Shown here piece after piece: positions 25,308 through 32,960 of a stretch of 36,237 bases of DNA. The DNA is from Firmicutes bacterium ADurb.Bin182 (GTDB taxonomy: Bacteria; Bacillota; Clostridia; Christensenellales; CAG-138): assembly GCA_002070205.1 (NCBI GenBank), contig MWCU01000068.1, positions 1-36,237 of the forward strand. Direction: 5' to 3'. A program made the translations under genes and the position numbers. The notes beneath the pieces were generated by a model, which made no database searches, was not told the DNA's origin, and saw only the letters and a list, made by a program, of their open reading frames with translations. Each line of letters opens with the position of its first letter. Within the stretch, counting starts at the first letter, position 1.

Positions 25308-25790
25308 ATGAAAAGTTTAGATAAAAAAGCACACGCCCGGGATGCGGCCGCCTTTGTTGAAAGCGGGGAGATGGTATCCACTGAAAAGATGCTCAGCAAA
25401 CTCAAGGCAGTCAGGGAAATAGAAACCTTTATCGAGGAAAACGGTCAAGGATTCTATAACAGCACTATCCGTGAGCATTTTGACGCGCTGCTTGAAAAGT
25501 ATAAAATCAGCAAAGCGGACGCAATCGAGAGATCGGGCATCGAAAGGGGTTATGCTTACCAGATACTGAGAGGGGCCAAGGAAGCCAAACGCGATAAATA
25601 CATCCGCCTGGCAATCGGCATGGGCCTTGACCTTGAGGATACTCAGCAGCTTTTGACCATAGCGCGGCACGGCATATTGTATTCGAGAATACTCAGGGAC
25701 GCGGTTATCATATTCGGGATCAACAACCATTTTGATATTATTAAGCTGCAGATGCTGCTCGAAGAGCAGCACGCGGAACCTCTGGAATGA
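25308..25790 (+). CDS. Helix-turn-helix (XRE-like) transcriptional regulator
   Basis: A 160-aa protein with a central lambda-repressor-like HTH (about 57-110: LLEKYKISKADAIERSGIER, YAYQILRG). A C-terminal part (LTIARHGILYSRILRDAVIIFGINNHFDII) is typical of a family of Clostridia HTH proteins in which the HTH is preceded by a helical segment (AVREIETFIEENG). The C-terminal half probably dimerises. The ribosome binding site is modest (AGGGA upstream of ATG). It stands alone on the plus strand next to a possible gene remnant, so its targets are unknown; autoregulation is possible. Confidence 0.82.
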   Translation: MKSLDKKAHARDAAAFVESGEMVSTEKMLSKLKAVREIETFIEENGQGFYNSTIREHFDALLEKYKISKADAIERSGIERGYAYQILRGAKEAKRDKYIRLAIGMGLDLEDTQQLLTIARHGILYSRILRDAVIIFGINNHFDIIKLQMLLEEQHAEPLE

Positions 25791-25812
25791 ATATTTTTAA
25801 TAGCGCCGCATA

Positions 25813-25833
25813 AAAAACCTCTTCCGGGTTTTT
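25813..25833 (+). terminator. Weak intrinsic terminator after the HTH gene
   Basis: AAAAACC and GGTTTTT can form a 7-bp stem with a T-run in its 3' arm, 23 bp after the HTH stop codon. Only two GC pairs support it, so it is a weak candidate. Confidence 0.35.
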
Positions 25834-25901
25834 CAAAGTGCCGATGAAGTCTTAACAGACTTCGGGTTTACGCGCAGCCGATACGAGATTTTTGACGAAC
25901 T

Positions 25902-25939
25902 CAAGGGGCCCTGCGAAAATGTTTTCGCCCGGCCCCTTG
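25902..25939. other. Strong interrupted inverted repeat downstream of trxA
   Basis: A 9-bp perfect outer stem (CAAGGGGCC with GGCCCCTTG) continues after a 2-nt mismatch into a 6-bp inner stem (GCGAAA with TTTCGC) around the loop ATGT. It lies 54 bp past the trxA stop and 112 bp past the HTH gene. Neither side has a T-run, so it is not a standard intrinsic terminator; mRNA 3' protection or pausing is a guess. Confidence 0.5.
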
Positions 25940-25992
25940 ATAATCCCCGAGTTGAGTATTCATTGTATAGGAGGAGTATGTTTTAACTTACG

Positions 25993-26301
25993 TTATTTGA
26001 TGAGTTCCAGTATTGCGCTTTTTTGTCTTGCTCCGATCGCCTTGTTCGCGATTTTGCCGTTTTTGAACACGAGGAGCGTCGGTATGCTCATGACTCCGAA
26101 TTTTGCCGCCAATTCGGGTTGTTCGTCCACGTTTACCTTTGTGATTTTCGCCGCGCCCGTTTCGTTCGCGATCTCGTCCACTATCGGGGATACCATTCTG
26201 CAAGGCCCGCACCAGGGAGCCCAAAAATCGACAAGTACGGGGCGGTCGGATTCGAGTACCTCCGACGCGAAGTTATCCTTTGTCAGCGTTAATGCGCTCA
26301 T
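25993..26301 (-). CDS. trxA: Thioredoxin
   Basis: Small cytoplasmic dithiol-disulfide oxidoreductase (102 aa). The redox motif is canonical: DFWAPWCGPCRM, with the cis-proline region SIPTLLVFKNG and the buried aspartate in VLVDFWA. The start at 26301 gives a normal thioredoxin N-terminus (MSALTLTKDNF); AAAGGAGA lies upstream. The longer frame from 26352 would add non-conserved residues. Thioredoxin reductase is not nearby. The gene is divergent from the Crp/Fnr regulator across a 200-bp region containing a small palindrome, so control by that regulator is plausible. Confidence 0.96.
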   Translation of the reverse strand: MSALTLTKDNFASEVLESDRPVLVDFWAPWCGPCRMVSPIVDEIANETGAAKITKVNVDEQPELAAKFGVMSIPTLLVFKNGKIANKAIGARQKSAILELIK

Positions 26302-26364
26302 TACTTCATGTTCTCCTTTTCTTTCTTTGTGATCATAGTATACAAAATCCATTCAGTCTGTTCT

Positions 26365-26377
26365 GTGACTAAATCAC
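26365..26377. promoter_or_regulatory. Candidate operator between trxA and the Crp/Fnr gene
   Basis: GTGA-CTAAA-TCAC is an inverted repeat with the TGTGA half-site used by Crp/Fnr proteins, but with a 5-nt instead of the usual 6-nt centre. It lies upstream of both divergent genes, 33 bp ahead of the regulator's -35 box. Confidence 0.4.
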
Positions 26378-26409
26378 GCTTAGAAAAGGAGCGTTGCCCG
26401 AAATGAAAT

Positions 26410-26438
26410 TTGAATACTCTTCGGTTTGATGGCATAAT
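26410..26438 (+). promoter_or_regulatory. Promoter of the Crp/Fnr regulator
   Basis: A -35-like TTGAAT (26410-26415) and a -10 CATAAT (26433-26438) are exactly 17 bp apart. The predicted transcript starts near 26445, giving a leader of about 60 nt that includes the GGGAGA ribosome binding site. Confidence 0.6.
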
Positions 26439-26503
26439 AAATCAAGGCTTTATCGGCAGCGCAACAAGCGCTGAATTTCGCAGAAGATTCGGGAGATGAC
26501 AGC

Positions 26504-27175
26504 ATGCCGAAAACAGTATTGGACGTCCTGAGCAGTGTTCTGCCGTTTTGGGAAAAGCTTTCTTCGGAGGACCGGAAAACGCTGTTGGAGCATACGAGAC
26601 TGCAAACTTATGCAAAGGGCTCCAACGTTCACGGAAGGCAGGAGAAATGCACGGGTTTTATAATTGTGGTTTCGGGTCAGCTAAGAGCATACCTGTTGTC
26701 GGAAGAGGGGAAGCAGATCACGATCTACCGGCTTTTATCCAACGATCTATGCCTGATGTCCGCCTCCTGCGTACTTAAAAACATATCCTTCAACATTGTC
26801 GTTGATGCTGAAACTGATACCGCGATAACTCTGACGAATCCGGATATTTTTGATGCTGTTTCCAAAAGAAATCCCGAAATGGAAGTCTATCTTCGCGAAG
26901 CGATCTCTGCGCGTTTTTCGGAAGCCATGTGGGTGATGGAGCAGACGCTGTTCAATAAATTCGATAAGCGGCTCGCTAACTTTTTATTCGAAGAATCCGC
27001 GCTTGAACAAAGCGATACGATCGTTCTGACTCATGAACAAATAGCGGCGCATCTCGGAAGCGCAAGAGAGGTCGTTTCGCGGATGCTGAAGTATTTCGCG
27101 TCCGAAGGACTTGTTAAAGTCAGCAGGAAAGGCATAACGCTTCTGGACAGAAAAAGGCTTAAGTATTACCTTTGA
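26504..27175 (+). CDS. Crp/Fnr family transcriptional regulator
   Basis: A 223-aa regulator with an N-terminal cyclic-nucleotide-binding-type beta-roll (about 20-130), a long dimer helix (REAISARFSEAMWVMEQTLF) and a C-terminal winged HTH whose recognition region is LTHEQIAAHLGSAREVVSRMLKYF. It lacks the N-terminal four-cysteine cluster of Fnr, but has cysteines in DLCLMSASC (about residues 84-91). That motif recurs in a subgroup of Clostridia regulators and may sense redox state (inference). GGGAGA lies before the ATG. It is divergent from trxA and upstream of the formate dehydrogenase module. Confidence 0.93.
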   Translation: MPKTVLDVLSSVLPFWEKLSSEDRKTLLEHTRLQTYAKGSNVHGRQEKCTGFIIVVSGQLRAYLLSEEGKQITIYRLLSNDLCLMSASCVLKNISFNIVVDAETDTAITLTNPDIFDAVSKRNPEMEVYLREAISARFSEAMWVMEQTLFNKFDKRLANFLFEESALEQSDTIVLTHEQIAAHLGSAREVVSRMLKYFASEGLVKVSRKGITLLDRKRLKYYL

Positions 27176-27201
27176 GCTTTCAGCGCTTTTTTGCGTTTTG
27201 G

Positions 27202-27312
27202 GGCTGATGTATTGCCTTTGCAGGTTGACGGCGGTACCACGTTCCGCTCGGGAGCGGCAGGTCCTTCAGCCATCTGCGAAATGTCCATCATGCTGGGTAA
27301 CTGCAGCATTTA
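27202..27312 (+). pseudogene. Fragment of an agmatinase (ureohydrolase) gene
   Basis: Read on the plus strand this gives GADVLPLQVDGGTTFRSGA followed by AGPSAICEMSIMLGN. It matches residues 36-72 of the intact agmatinase-family gene at 35407 (GGTTFRSGAAFGPSAIREMSIMLRN). The two share a perfect 24-bp stretch (27226-27249 and 35544-35567), then mostly silent differences plus a lost Phe codon. There is no start, no upstream part and no metal-binding motif, so it is a remnant. It begins 26 bp after the Crp/Fnr stop, and its right half overlaps, in antisense, the last 15 codons of the DUF1576 gene. Confidence 0.85.
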
Positions 27313-28612
27313 CTGCTGCTTTCGATGCCTTTTTAACCGAAATCTCCTTGCAGAAGGTCTCCAATACGGGAACAAGCATCAGGGCTGCCAGACCGGAAGT
27401 GAATCCGCCGTTGTAGATATTGAATCCGCCATGGATAGCGGCAGTATAGGAAACCAGGCAGGAATGAAGCGCTCCGGCAACAACGCCCCAGTGCCAGCCC
27501 CAGCGTCCGCTTATCGGGGAAAGACCGGTGGCAAAGCAGATGCCTACGGCAATGGCCTGAGTATTGAGGTTCCAGGGAGCGAAAAAGGATACGAGAACGT
27601 AACCCGCGATAATGGGAAGCACATTCCGGGGATGGGAACCGTTACCTGCCCAGCACACGATACAGAGAAGAGATCCAACGGTCGGTCCTGTAAAAGGCGC
27701 GCCTATTATTATAAAATACGCAAGGCAACCGAGTCCTAAGAGGCCGAAGTTTATGAGCACACAGCCCATACCGTCCAGCGCTGTGAAATCACAGCTGTGT
27801 CCGGTGCGTCCCAAAAGTCCTATGTAGCCTTTAAAAGATTTTTCGTTCAGCATGAAGCCGGCTGACAGCGAAACTAAGAATATGCCGCCGAGCAGCACCG
27901 GAAAGAATATCGGGAATCCATTGCTGAGGATACCGTTAAGCGCGTATTCGCTTTCCAAGTCCATTGGCCTTAAAACCAGAGTCTTGTATATGGCAAAAAA
28001 CAGAAAGGCCAAGAATCCCGCCGAAAGCCCCGCATTAAATAAGTTATGGCCCTTATGCATGGTGGCTGCGTGCGCGGTAACGGCGGGGAATGCAACCCCT
28101 ATTAAAATCCCGATAAATAGAGCGATAACTACGCCCAAAGCCAACGGGTATTCAACATTCCTGTTAAACAGAGACTCGCTGATAAAGGGACTCAGAGAGC
28201 ATGCAAAAAGAGACATGTTGGCATATTTGCCGAACGGTTCTTTTTTTATACGGGAAAACAACCATACTCCAAGGATTATCGGCCATATGTTCAGGCAGTT
28301 CTTTCCGAAAAAAGAAAACCCGACGGTCAGAAAAAACGCGCCGATGGACGCGCCTCCCAATTTTGCGCCGCTGAACTTCATCAGGGCTAAAGCAATAAGG
28401 CCCAACAGTCCGCAGTTAAGCAGCGAGCCTCCCAAGCCGCCAACGGCACAGGCGTCGGTAGTGAGAACCTGGGCGCTGGTGAGTATTCTGACAAATCCGG
28501 AAAACATATCCCCGACGGAACCGACAAAGAAGGCTGTCGCGATCATTATGATCGAGAAAGCGAAGAAAAAGGAATTCATAATTTTTTCGGTGCTGAGTTT
28601 TGTGCCGCTCAT
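27266..28612 (-). CDS. DUF1576 family multi-pass membrane protein
   Basis: A 448-aa polytopic membrane protein with roughly ten to twelve transmembrane helices. It resembles the DUF1576 family, with glycine-rich segments repeated in two halves (HNLFNAGLSAGFLAF and GFNIYNGGFTSGLAALM), suggesting an internal duplication. GGAGGAAA precedes the ATG. It is the last gene after fdhD on the same strand (88-bp gap), so it may belong to the formate dehydrogenase unit, perhaps as a transporter; that is inference. The final residues (AAVTQHDGHFADG) are encoded by DNA that in the opposite strand is an agmatinase fragment, so the C-terminus was probably rebuilt by a rearrangement. Confidence 0.82.
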   Translation of the reverse strand: MSGTKLSTEKIMNSFFFAFSIIMIATAFFVGSVGDMFSGFVRILTSAQVLTTDACAVGGLGGSLLNCGLLGLIALALMKFSGAKLGGASIGAFFLTVGFSFFGKNCLNIWPIILGVWLFSRIKKEPFGKYANMSLFACSLSPFISESLFNRNVEYPLALGVVIALFIGILIGVAFPAVTAHAATMHKGHNLFNAGLSAGFLAFLFFAIYKTLVLRPMDLESEYALNGILSNGFPIFFPVLLGGIFLVSLSAGFMLNEKSFKGYIGLLGRTGHSCDFTALDGMGCVLINFGLLGLGCLAYFIIIGAPFTGPTVGSLLCIVCWAGNGSHPRNVLPIIAGYVLVSFFAPWNLNTQAIAVGICFATGLSPISGRWGWHWGVVAGALHSCLVSYTAAIHGGFNIYNGGFTSGLAALMLVPVLETFCKEISVKKASKAAVNAAVTQHDGHFADG

Positions 28613-28700
28613 AAGATTTCCTCCAATTAAACTCTTTTACTTATTTTCAATAACCTTAGTTTACTTTCTTAACGCTTATGCGCCGCTCAGGCGCCGCAGT

Positions 28701-29489
28701 TCAGACGCCGCAGCCGGTCAATATTCGCTGCGGCGCGCTGTATATGTTCATGCGCCTGCCGCGTGCAAATCCGCACAGCGTCATATTGCCGTTCCTGGCC
28801 AATTTTACAGCCATGTCAGTGGGTGCAGATCGGGATACAACAATCGGAAGCCCCGCATGGAGCGCCTTGACCACCATATATCCGGGCACCCTGCCGCTGG
28901 TGAGAAGATAGGACTGCGAGATTTCCCAATCCTCCATAAGAGCGCGGCCGAGTACCTTGTCAAATGCGTTGTGCCGCCCGATGTCCTCCATGAAAATTCT
29001 TTTTCCGTTGCGATTGTGGAGCGCGCAGCTGTGAACACCTCCGGTGGCTGTGAAAAGAGCGGATTCCGTATTGAACGCTCTGAGGTTGTCCAGCAGTTCA
29101 TCCAACGGGAGATAAAAATTATCCGCAAGCCGGATATCGGATACCTGCATGGAATGATATGCGAAGGTCCGCTGCGGGCCAAGCCCGCTGGTAATCGTAC
29201 ACACGATCCCGAAGTCGGGCTCAACGGTCAGCTCCGATTCGGCGACATCCCCTCTTATAGTAAGGCTAATCAGCTCGCTTTTTCTTCTGATGATTCTTTC
29301 GGTAAAGAGATAGCCGTATACCAGCGCGTCCAGATCGCCGGAAGAACAAAGCAGGTTTACCAAATGGCGTCCGCCGATATACAGCATCAGTGAAAATTCC
29401 GTAACTACGCTGTCCCGTACCGTCCTGACTTCGCCGTTTTCAATTTTTGTTATTTCAAAATCCTCAATACCGTTACCGTAGCTTTCCAT
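28701..29489 (-). CDS. fdhD: FdhD, formate dehydrogenase sulfurtransferase
   Basis: FdhD passes sulfur from a cysteine desulfurase to the molybdenum cofactor, which activates formate dehydrogenase. The 262-aa protein has the usual FdhD layout: TEFSLMLYIGGRHLVNLLCS, ATGGVHSCAL, EDIGRHNAFDKVLG, LTSGRVPGYMVVKA, and the C-terminal LCGFARGRRMNIYS. The flexible loop that normally carries a reactive cysteine reads TITSGLGPQ, with Leu103 where a Cys is expected; Cys97 lies six residues earlier. AAGGAGAG lies upstream. It follows mobA by 39 bp. Confidence 0.93.
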   Translation of the reverse strand: MESYGNGIEDFEITKIENGEVRTVRDSVVTEFSLMLYIGGRHLVNLLCSSGDLDALVYGYLFTERIIRRKSELISLTIRGDVAESELTVEPDFGIVCTITSGLGPQRTFAYHSMQVSDIRLADNFYLPLDELLDNLRAFNTESALFTATGGVHSCALHNRNGKRIFMEDIGRHNAFDKVLGRALMEDWEISQSYLLTSGRVPGYMVVKALHAGLPIVVSRSAPTDMAVKLARNGNMTLCGFARGRRMNIYSAPQRILTGCGV

Positions 29490-29528
29490 ATGAAGATTTC
29501 TCTCCTTAAGCAGCGAATGCGGACCGCG

Positions 29529-30125
29529 TCATGCCCCGTCGGCGCGGAATCTTTCATATTCCTCCCGCGTGTTGAGATTGGTGAACGTGCGCCAGCCGGG
29601 GAGGAAGGGCGCCGCGTCATCCTCCCGAATCAAAAGAGTGCGTATTTTCCGAGTGTAATAGAATATGGACCCCTTTCCCTGCGAAAGGTCCTCCTCGAGT
29701 ACAGTGAGGCCGGAGCGGCAGTAAAATGCGTGAAAAGGTTCGATGTGGTCCTTGCGGAGGGTTACGCATGCGTCATATTCCCCGCCCTCCAAGAGTGACA
29801 TCATGTACTCTGCATAAGGCAGCTCCAAAAACGGCATATCGCAGGCAACCGTAAAAACCGAACGGCTTTCGGCGTTGATAAGCGCCGAATGTATGCCGCC
29901 TAATGGTCCCATGTCGGGAAAGATATCCTGAATTACCCGGACTTCGCCCAGCTTGTAAAGCTCCGGCGTGCGGCTGGACACCATGATGTCGTCAAAACAA
30001 GTGCGCAGCATGGGGATGAGCAGGTCGATGATACGCTTATTCTGCATCTTCAGCATCTGCTTGTCAAAACCCATGCGGCTGGAACGTCCGCCGGCTAAAA
30101 TCACAGCGCTTCCAAACTCCTTCAT
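29529..30125 (-). CDS. mobA: Molybdenum cofactor guanylyltransferase MobA
   Basis: Adds GMP to molybdopterin to form the bis-MGD cofactor used by formate dehydrogenase. The 198-aa protein has the nucleotidyltransferase signature ILAGGRSSRMGFDKQML, the aspartate of ACDMPF, and MGPLGGIHSAL. The C-terminal TFTNLNTREEY is typical (NINTPEEY in most MobA). GGGGGG precedes the ATG. It lies between fdhA and fdhD, consistent with a dedicated maturation set. Confidence 0.95.
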   Translation of the reverse strand: MKEFGSAVILAGGRSSRMGFDKQMLKMQNKRIIDLLIPMLRTCFDDIMVSSRTPELYKLGEVRVIQDIFPDMGPLGGIHSALINAESRSVFTVACDMPFLELPYAEYMMSLLEGGEYDACVTLRKDHIEPFHAFYCRSGLTVLEEDLSQGKGSIFYYTRKIRTLLIREDDAAPFLPGWRTFTNLNTREEYERFRADGA

Positions 30126-30217
30126 GATATCCCCCCTTTGCTTTCACACTTCAGGGAATTTTCGCTGAATATATAAAATACACAGCGGCTATACGGTTAT
30201 ATTTGTTTTTGCCAAGC

Positions 30218-30253
30218 GCAATGGGTTTATGTTTTAACTAAAAAACCCCTTGC
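30218..30253 (-). other. Intercistronic hairpin between fdhA and mobA
   Basis: GCAAGGGGTTT and AAACCCATTGC pair over 10 of 11 positions around a 14-nt loop, 32 bp past the fdhA stop. There is no T-run on the minus strand after it, so it is more likely a processing or stability element, or a leaky terminator reducing mobA-fdhD expression relative to the enzyme genes. Confidence 0.45.
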
Positions 30254-30284
30254 ACTTTCACATATTCATCAACTCCGATAAATG

Positions 30285-32960
30285 CTATGCTTTCTGAATT
30301 TTTGCCGAACACACCTTAAATTCCGGAATCTTTGCAACAGGATCCACCGCATTATTCGTAAGACGGTTTGCGGCGCCGTCCGCAAAATGGAACGGCATGA
30401 AAATTACTCCTTCAGCCACGCGGTCGGTAACCCGTGCGTCTGCGACTACCTCACCCCTTCGCGAGGAAATCTTTATCCTGCCTCCGTCCTTGATGCCTGA
30501 TTTTGCCGCGTCTGTGGGGTTGATTTCCACAAAGGAGTGGCCCGCTATACGGTTGATGTCGTCGTTCTTCCCTGTCATGGTTCGGGTGTGATAATGGTAC
30601 AGAATGCGTCCGCTGGTAAGAATAAATGGATACTCTTCGTCCGGCTGCTCGGCCGCGGGGATATAATGAGACGGTTTAAAGAGTGCCCTCTCACCCCTTG
30701 AAAACTTGCCGACATGGAGTATGGGCGTGCCGGGGTGGTCAGCGTTAGGGCAGGGCCACTGGGGCTGCTCCTTTTCCAGGCGCCGGAAGCTGAAGCCTCC
30801 GTAGGACGGGGTAACGGAGGCAATTTCGTCCAACACCTCTTCGGCGGAGGTGAACCTGTTCTCATAACCTAGCCTGCGCATTACTTCCGAGAGGATCGCC
30901 CAGTCTTCGCGGCATTCTCCGGGTGCGGGCACCGCGGATCGGACACGCTGCACGCGGCGCTCCGTACTTGTAAATGTGCCGTCCTTCTCGGCAAAGCAGG
31001 TGGCGGGGAGTACAACGTCAGCGAGCTCCGCGGTCTCGGTGATAAAGATGTCCTGGACGATGAGCAGCTCGCACTTTTTAAGGGCATGCTCCACATGGTT
31101 CAGATCCGGATCGCTCAGCATCGGATTCTCACCCATAATATACAGACAGCGTATGTCTCCCTTGTCGATGGCGCTTATTACTTCTGTGACTGTAAGGCCC
31201 GGTTTGGGAGGCAGCTTCACTCCCCACGCCTTTTCAAACTTAGCCCGCGCGTCGGGATTAACTACTTTTTGATAACCCGTATAATCGCCCGGCAGACAGC
31301 CCATATCGCAGGCGCCCTGGACGTTGTTCTGGCCTCTCAGAGGGTTTACACCGCATCCGTATTTGCCTATTTTGCCGCAGAGAAGCGCAAGGTTGGACGT
31401 GCACATGACCCCGGAGGTGCCGGTGGAATGCTGGGTAACTCCCATTGAGTAGAAGATCGGCGCTTTATCAGCTTTTGCGTAAAGCCTTGCCGCTTTTTTC
31501 AGATCCTCGGGATTTATTCCGCATATCTCCCCGACCTTTTCGGGAGTATACTCCTTTATGATATCCCACAGCTCCTCAAATCCCTCCGTGCGGTTCTCAA
31601 CGTATTCCTTATCCATCAGTCCCTCATTGATCACGACGTTCATCAGTCCGTTGAAGAGGGCAACGTTCGTGCCGGGCTTGATCTGGAGGAATATTTCGGC
31701 CTGCTTGGCAAGCGGGATATCCCTGGGCTCTGCCACTATAAGCTTCGCTCCCCTTTGCAGGGCCTGGCGAATCCGTGAGCCGATAACGGGATGCGTTTCC
31801 GTTGTATTTGAGCCGGAGACCAAAATCACGTCGGCGTCGACCACTTCCGCGATGGAGTTTGTCATGGCTCCGCTTCCCAGCGTGGCGGCGAGACCGGCCA
31901 CTGTGGACGCATGGCAGAGGCGGGCGCAGTGGTCAACGTTATTTGTGCCGATGGCGGCTCTCATCATTTTCATGAAAACGTAGTTATCCTCGTTTGTCGC
32001 CCTCGCCGATGAGAATCCGGCGATCGCGTCGGGGCCGCTTTCCGCCTTTATTCTCTTGATGCCGTCGGTTACATATGAAAGGGCTTCCTCCCAGCCGGCG
32101 GGGGTTAAAACACCGTCCCTGCGAATGAGAGGGGTTTTAAGCCGGTCGGGATGATTGATAAACTGGTACGCGAACTTGCCTTTCACGCATAGTATTCCGG
32201 GATTTGCGGGGCCATCCGCGGACTCGACTCCGACAATCCTGCCGTTTTTGGTGAGAAGATCAATCTGGCATCCTGCTCCGCAGTATGTACATGTGGTGCG
32301 TGTTTTCGAGACCTCCCAAGCGCGGAACTTCTTGCCGCCCTTTGTGGAAAGAGCCCCGGTGGGGCAGACCGACACGCAGCTGCCGCAGTACACGCAGTTG
32401 CTGTCCTTGAAGAGTTCGTCAAAGGGGAGGCTCATCAATGTGCGGGCTCCGCGGCCCTTAAGTTCGAGTGTGTTGTTGCACTGTAATTCGTTGCATACGC
32501 GGACGCACCGGCGGCAGAGTATGCACTTGGACGGGTCGTAAGTGAAGAACTCGCTGGATTCGTCCGCTTTTGGAAAATCTTTATTTTTTTCAAAACGTGA
32601 TTCTTCTATACTGTAATCCATAGCGTATTGAGAAAGCTTGCACTTTCCGTTGGCCGGGCAGGAGAAGCAGTCCTTGTTATGATTGGCGACGAGCAGATCG
32701 AGAATCATCCGTCGGGCGGCGCAGATTCTGTCGCTTATTGTCGTAACTTCCATGCCGTCTGCGCACGCAGTCGCACAGGAGACCTGAAGATTCCTCGCGC
32801 CCTTGACCTCCACCACACACATCCTGCAGGAGCCTTCGGGGATAAGGTGCTTGAAATAGCAGAGCGTGGGGATTTCAATGCCCAATTGCTCACAGGCTTC
32901 CAAGATAGTGGTGCCGTTTTTAACTTCCAAAGGTTTGCCGTCTATAATCACCCTGTTCAT
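30285..32960 (-). CDS. fdhA: NAD-dependent formate dehydrogenase, catalytic (molybdopterin) subunit
   Basis: Oxidises formate to CO2 (or the reverse) at a bis-MGD Mo or W centre and passes electrons through Fe-S clusters. The 891-aa protein has: a 2Fe-2S ferredoxin domain (Cys34, 45, 48, 62); a His-Cys 4Fe-4S segment (His94, Cys98, 101, 107); two 4Fe-4S clusters (Cys146-156 and 189-199); the catalytic domain's 4Fe-4S site (Cys224, 227, 231 and near 257); and the active site RLCHASTVAGL, with Cys349 at the position that is selenocysteine in some homologues. It starts 1 nt inside the nuoF-like stop (TGATG), so the two are coupled. Confidence 0.94.
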   Translation of the reverse strand: MNRVIIDGKPLEVKNGTTILEACEQLGIEIPTLCYFKHLIPEGSCRMCVVEVKGARNLQVSCATACADGMEVTTISDRICAARRMILDLLVANHNKDCFSCPANGKCKLSQYAMDYSIEESRFEKNKDFPKADESSEFFTYDPSKCILCRRCVRVCNELQCNNTLELKGRGARTLMSLPFDELFKDSNCVYCGSCVSVCPTGALSTKGGKKFRAWEVSKTRTTCTYCGAGCQIDLLTKNGRIVGVESADGPANPGILCVKGKFAYQFINHPDRLKTPLIRRDGVLTPAGWEEALSYVTDGIKRIKAESGPDAIAGFSSARATNEDNYVFMKMMRAAIGTNNVDHCARLCHASTVAGLAATLGSGAMTNSIAEVVDADVILVSGSNTTETHPVIGSRIRQALQRGAKLIVAEPRDIPLAKQAEIFLQIKPGTNVALFNGLMNVVINEGLMDKEYVENRTEGFEELWDIIKEYTPEKVGEICGINPEDLKKAARLYAKADKAPIFYSMGVTQHSTGTSGVMCTSNLALLCGKIGKYGCGVNPLRGQNNVQGACDMGCLPGDYTGYQKVVNPDARAKFEKAWGVKLPPKPGLTVTEVISAIDKGDIRCLYIMGENPMLSDPDLNHVEHALKKCELLIVQDIFITETAELADVVLPATCFAEKDGTFTSTERRVQRVRSAVPAPGECREDWAILSEVMRRLGYENRFTSAEEVLDEIASVTPSYGGFSFRRLEKEQPQWPCPNADHPGTPILHVGKFSRGERALFKPSHYIPAAEQPDEEYPFILTSGRILYHYHTRTMTGKNDDINRIAGHSFVEINPTDAAKSGIKDGGRIKISSRRGEVVADARVTDRVAEGVIFMPFHFADGAANRLTNNAVDPVAKIPEFKVCSAKIQKA

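Noticed and set aside
27852..29393. 513-codon plus-strand frame opposite DUF1576 and fdhD.
   Set aside because: It spans two well-supported minus-strand genes and the gap between them, with no ribosome binding site or known motif.
31912..31935. Possible selenocysteine codon in fdhA.
   Set aside because: The active-site codon is TGC (Cys349), and the frame is continuous without an internal TGA.
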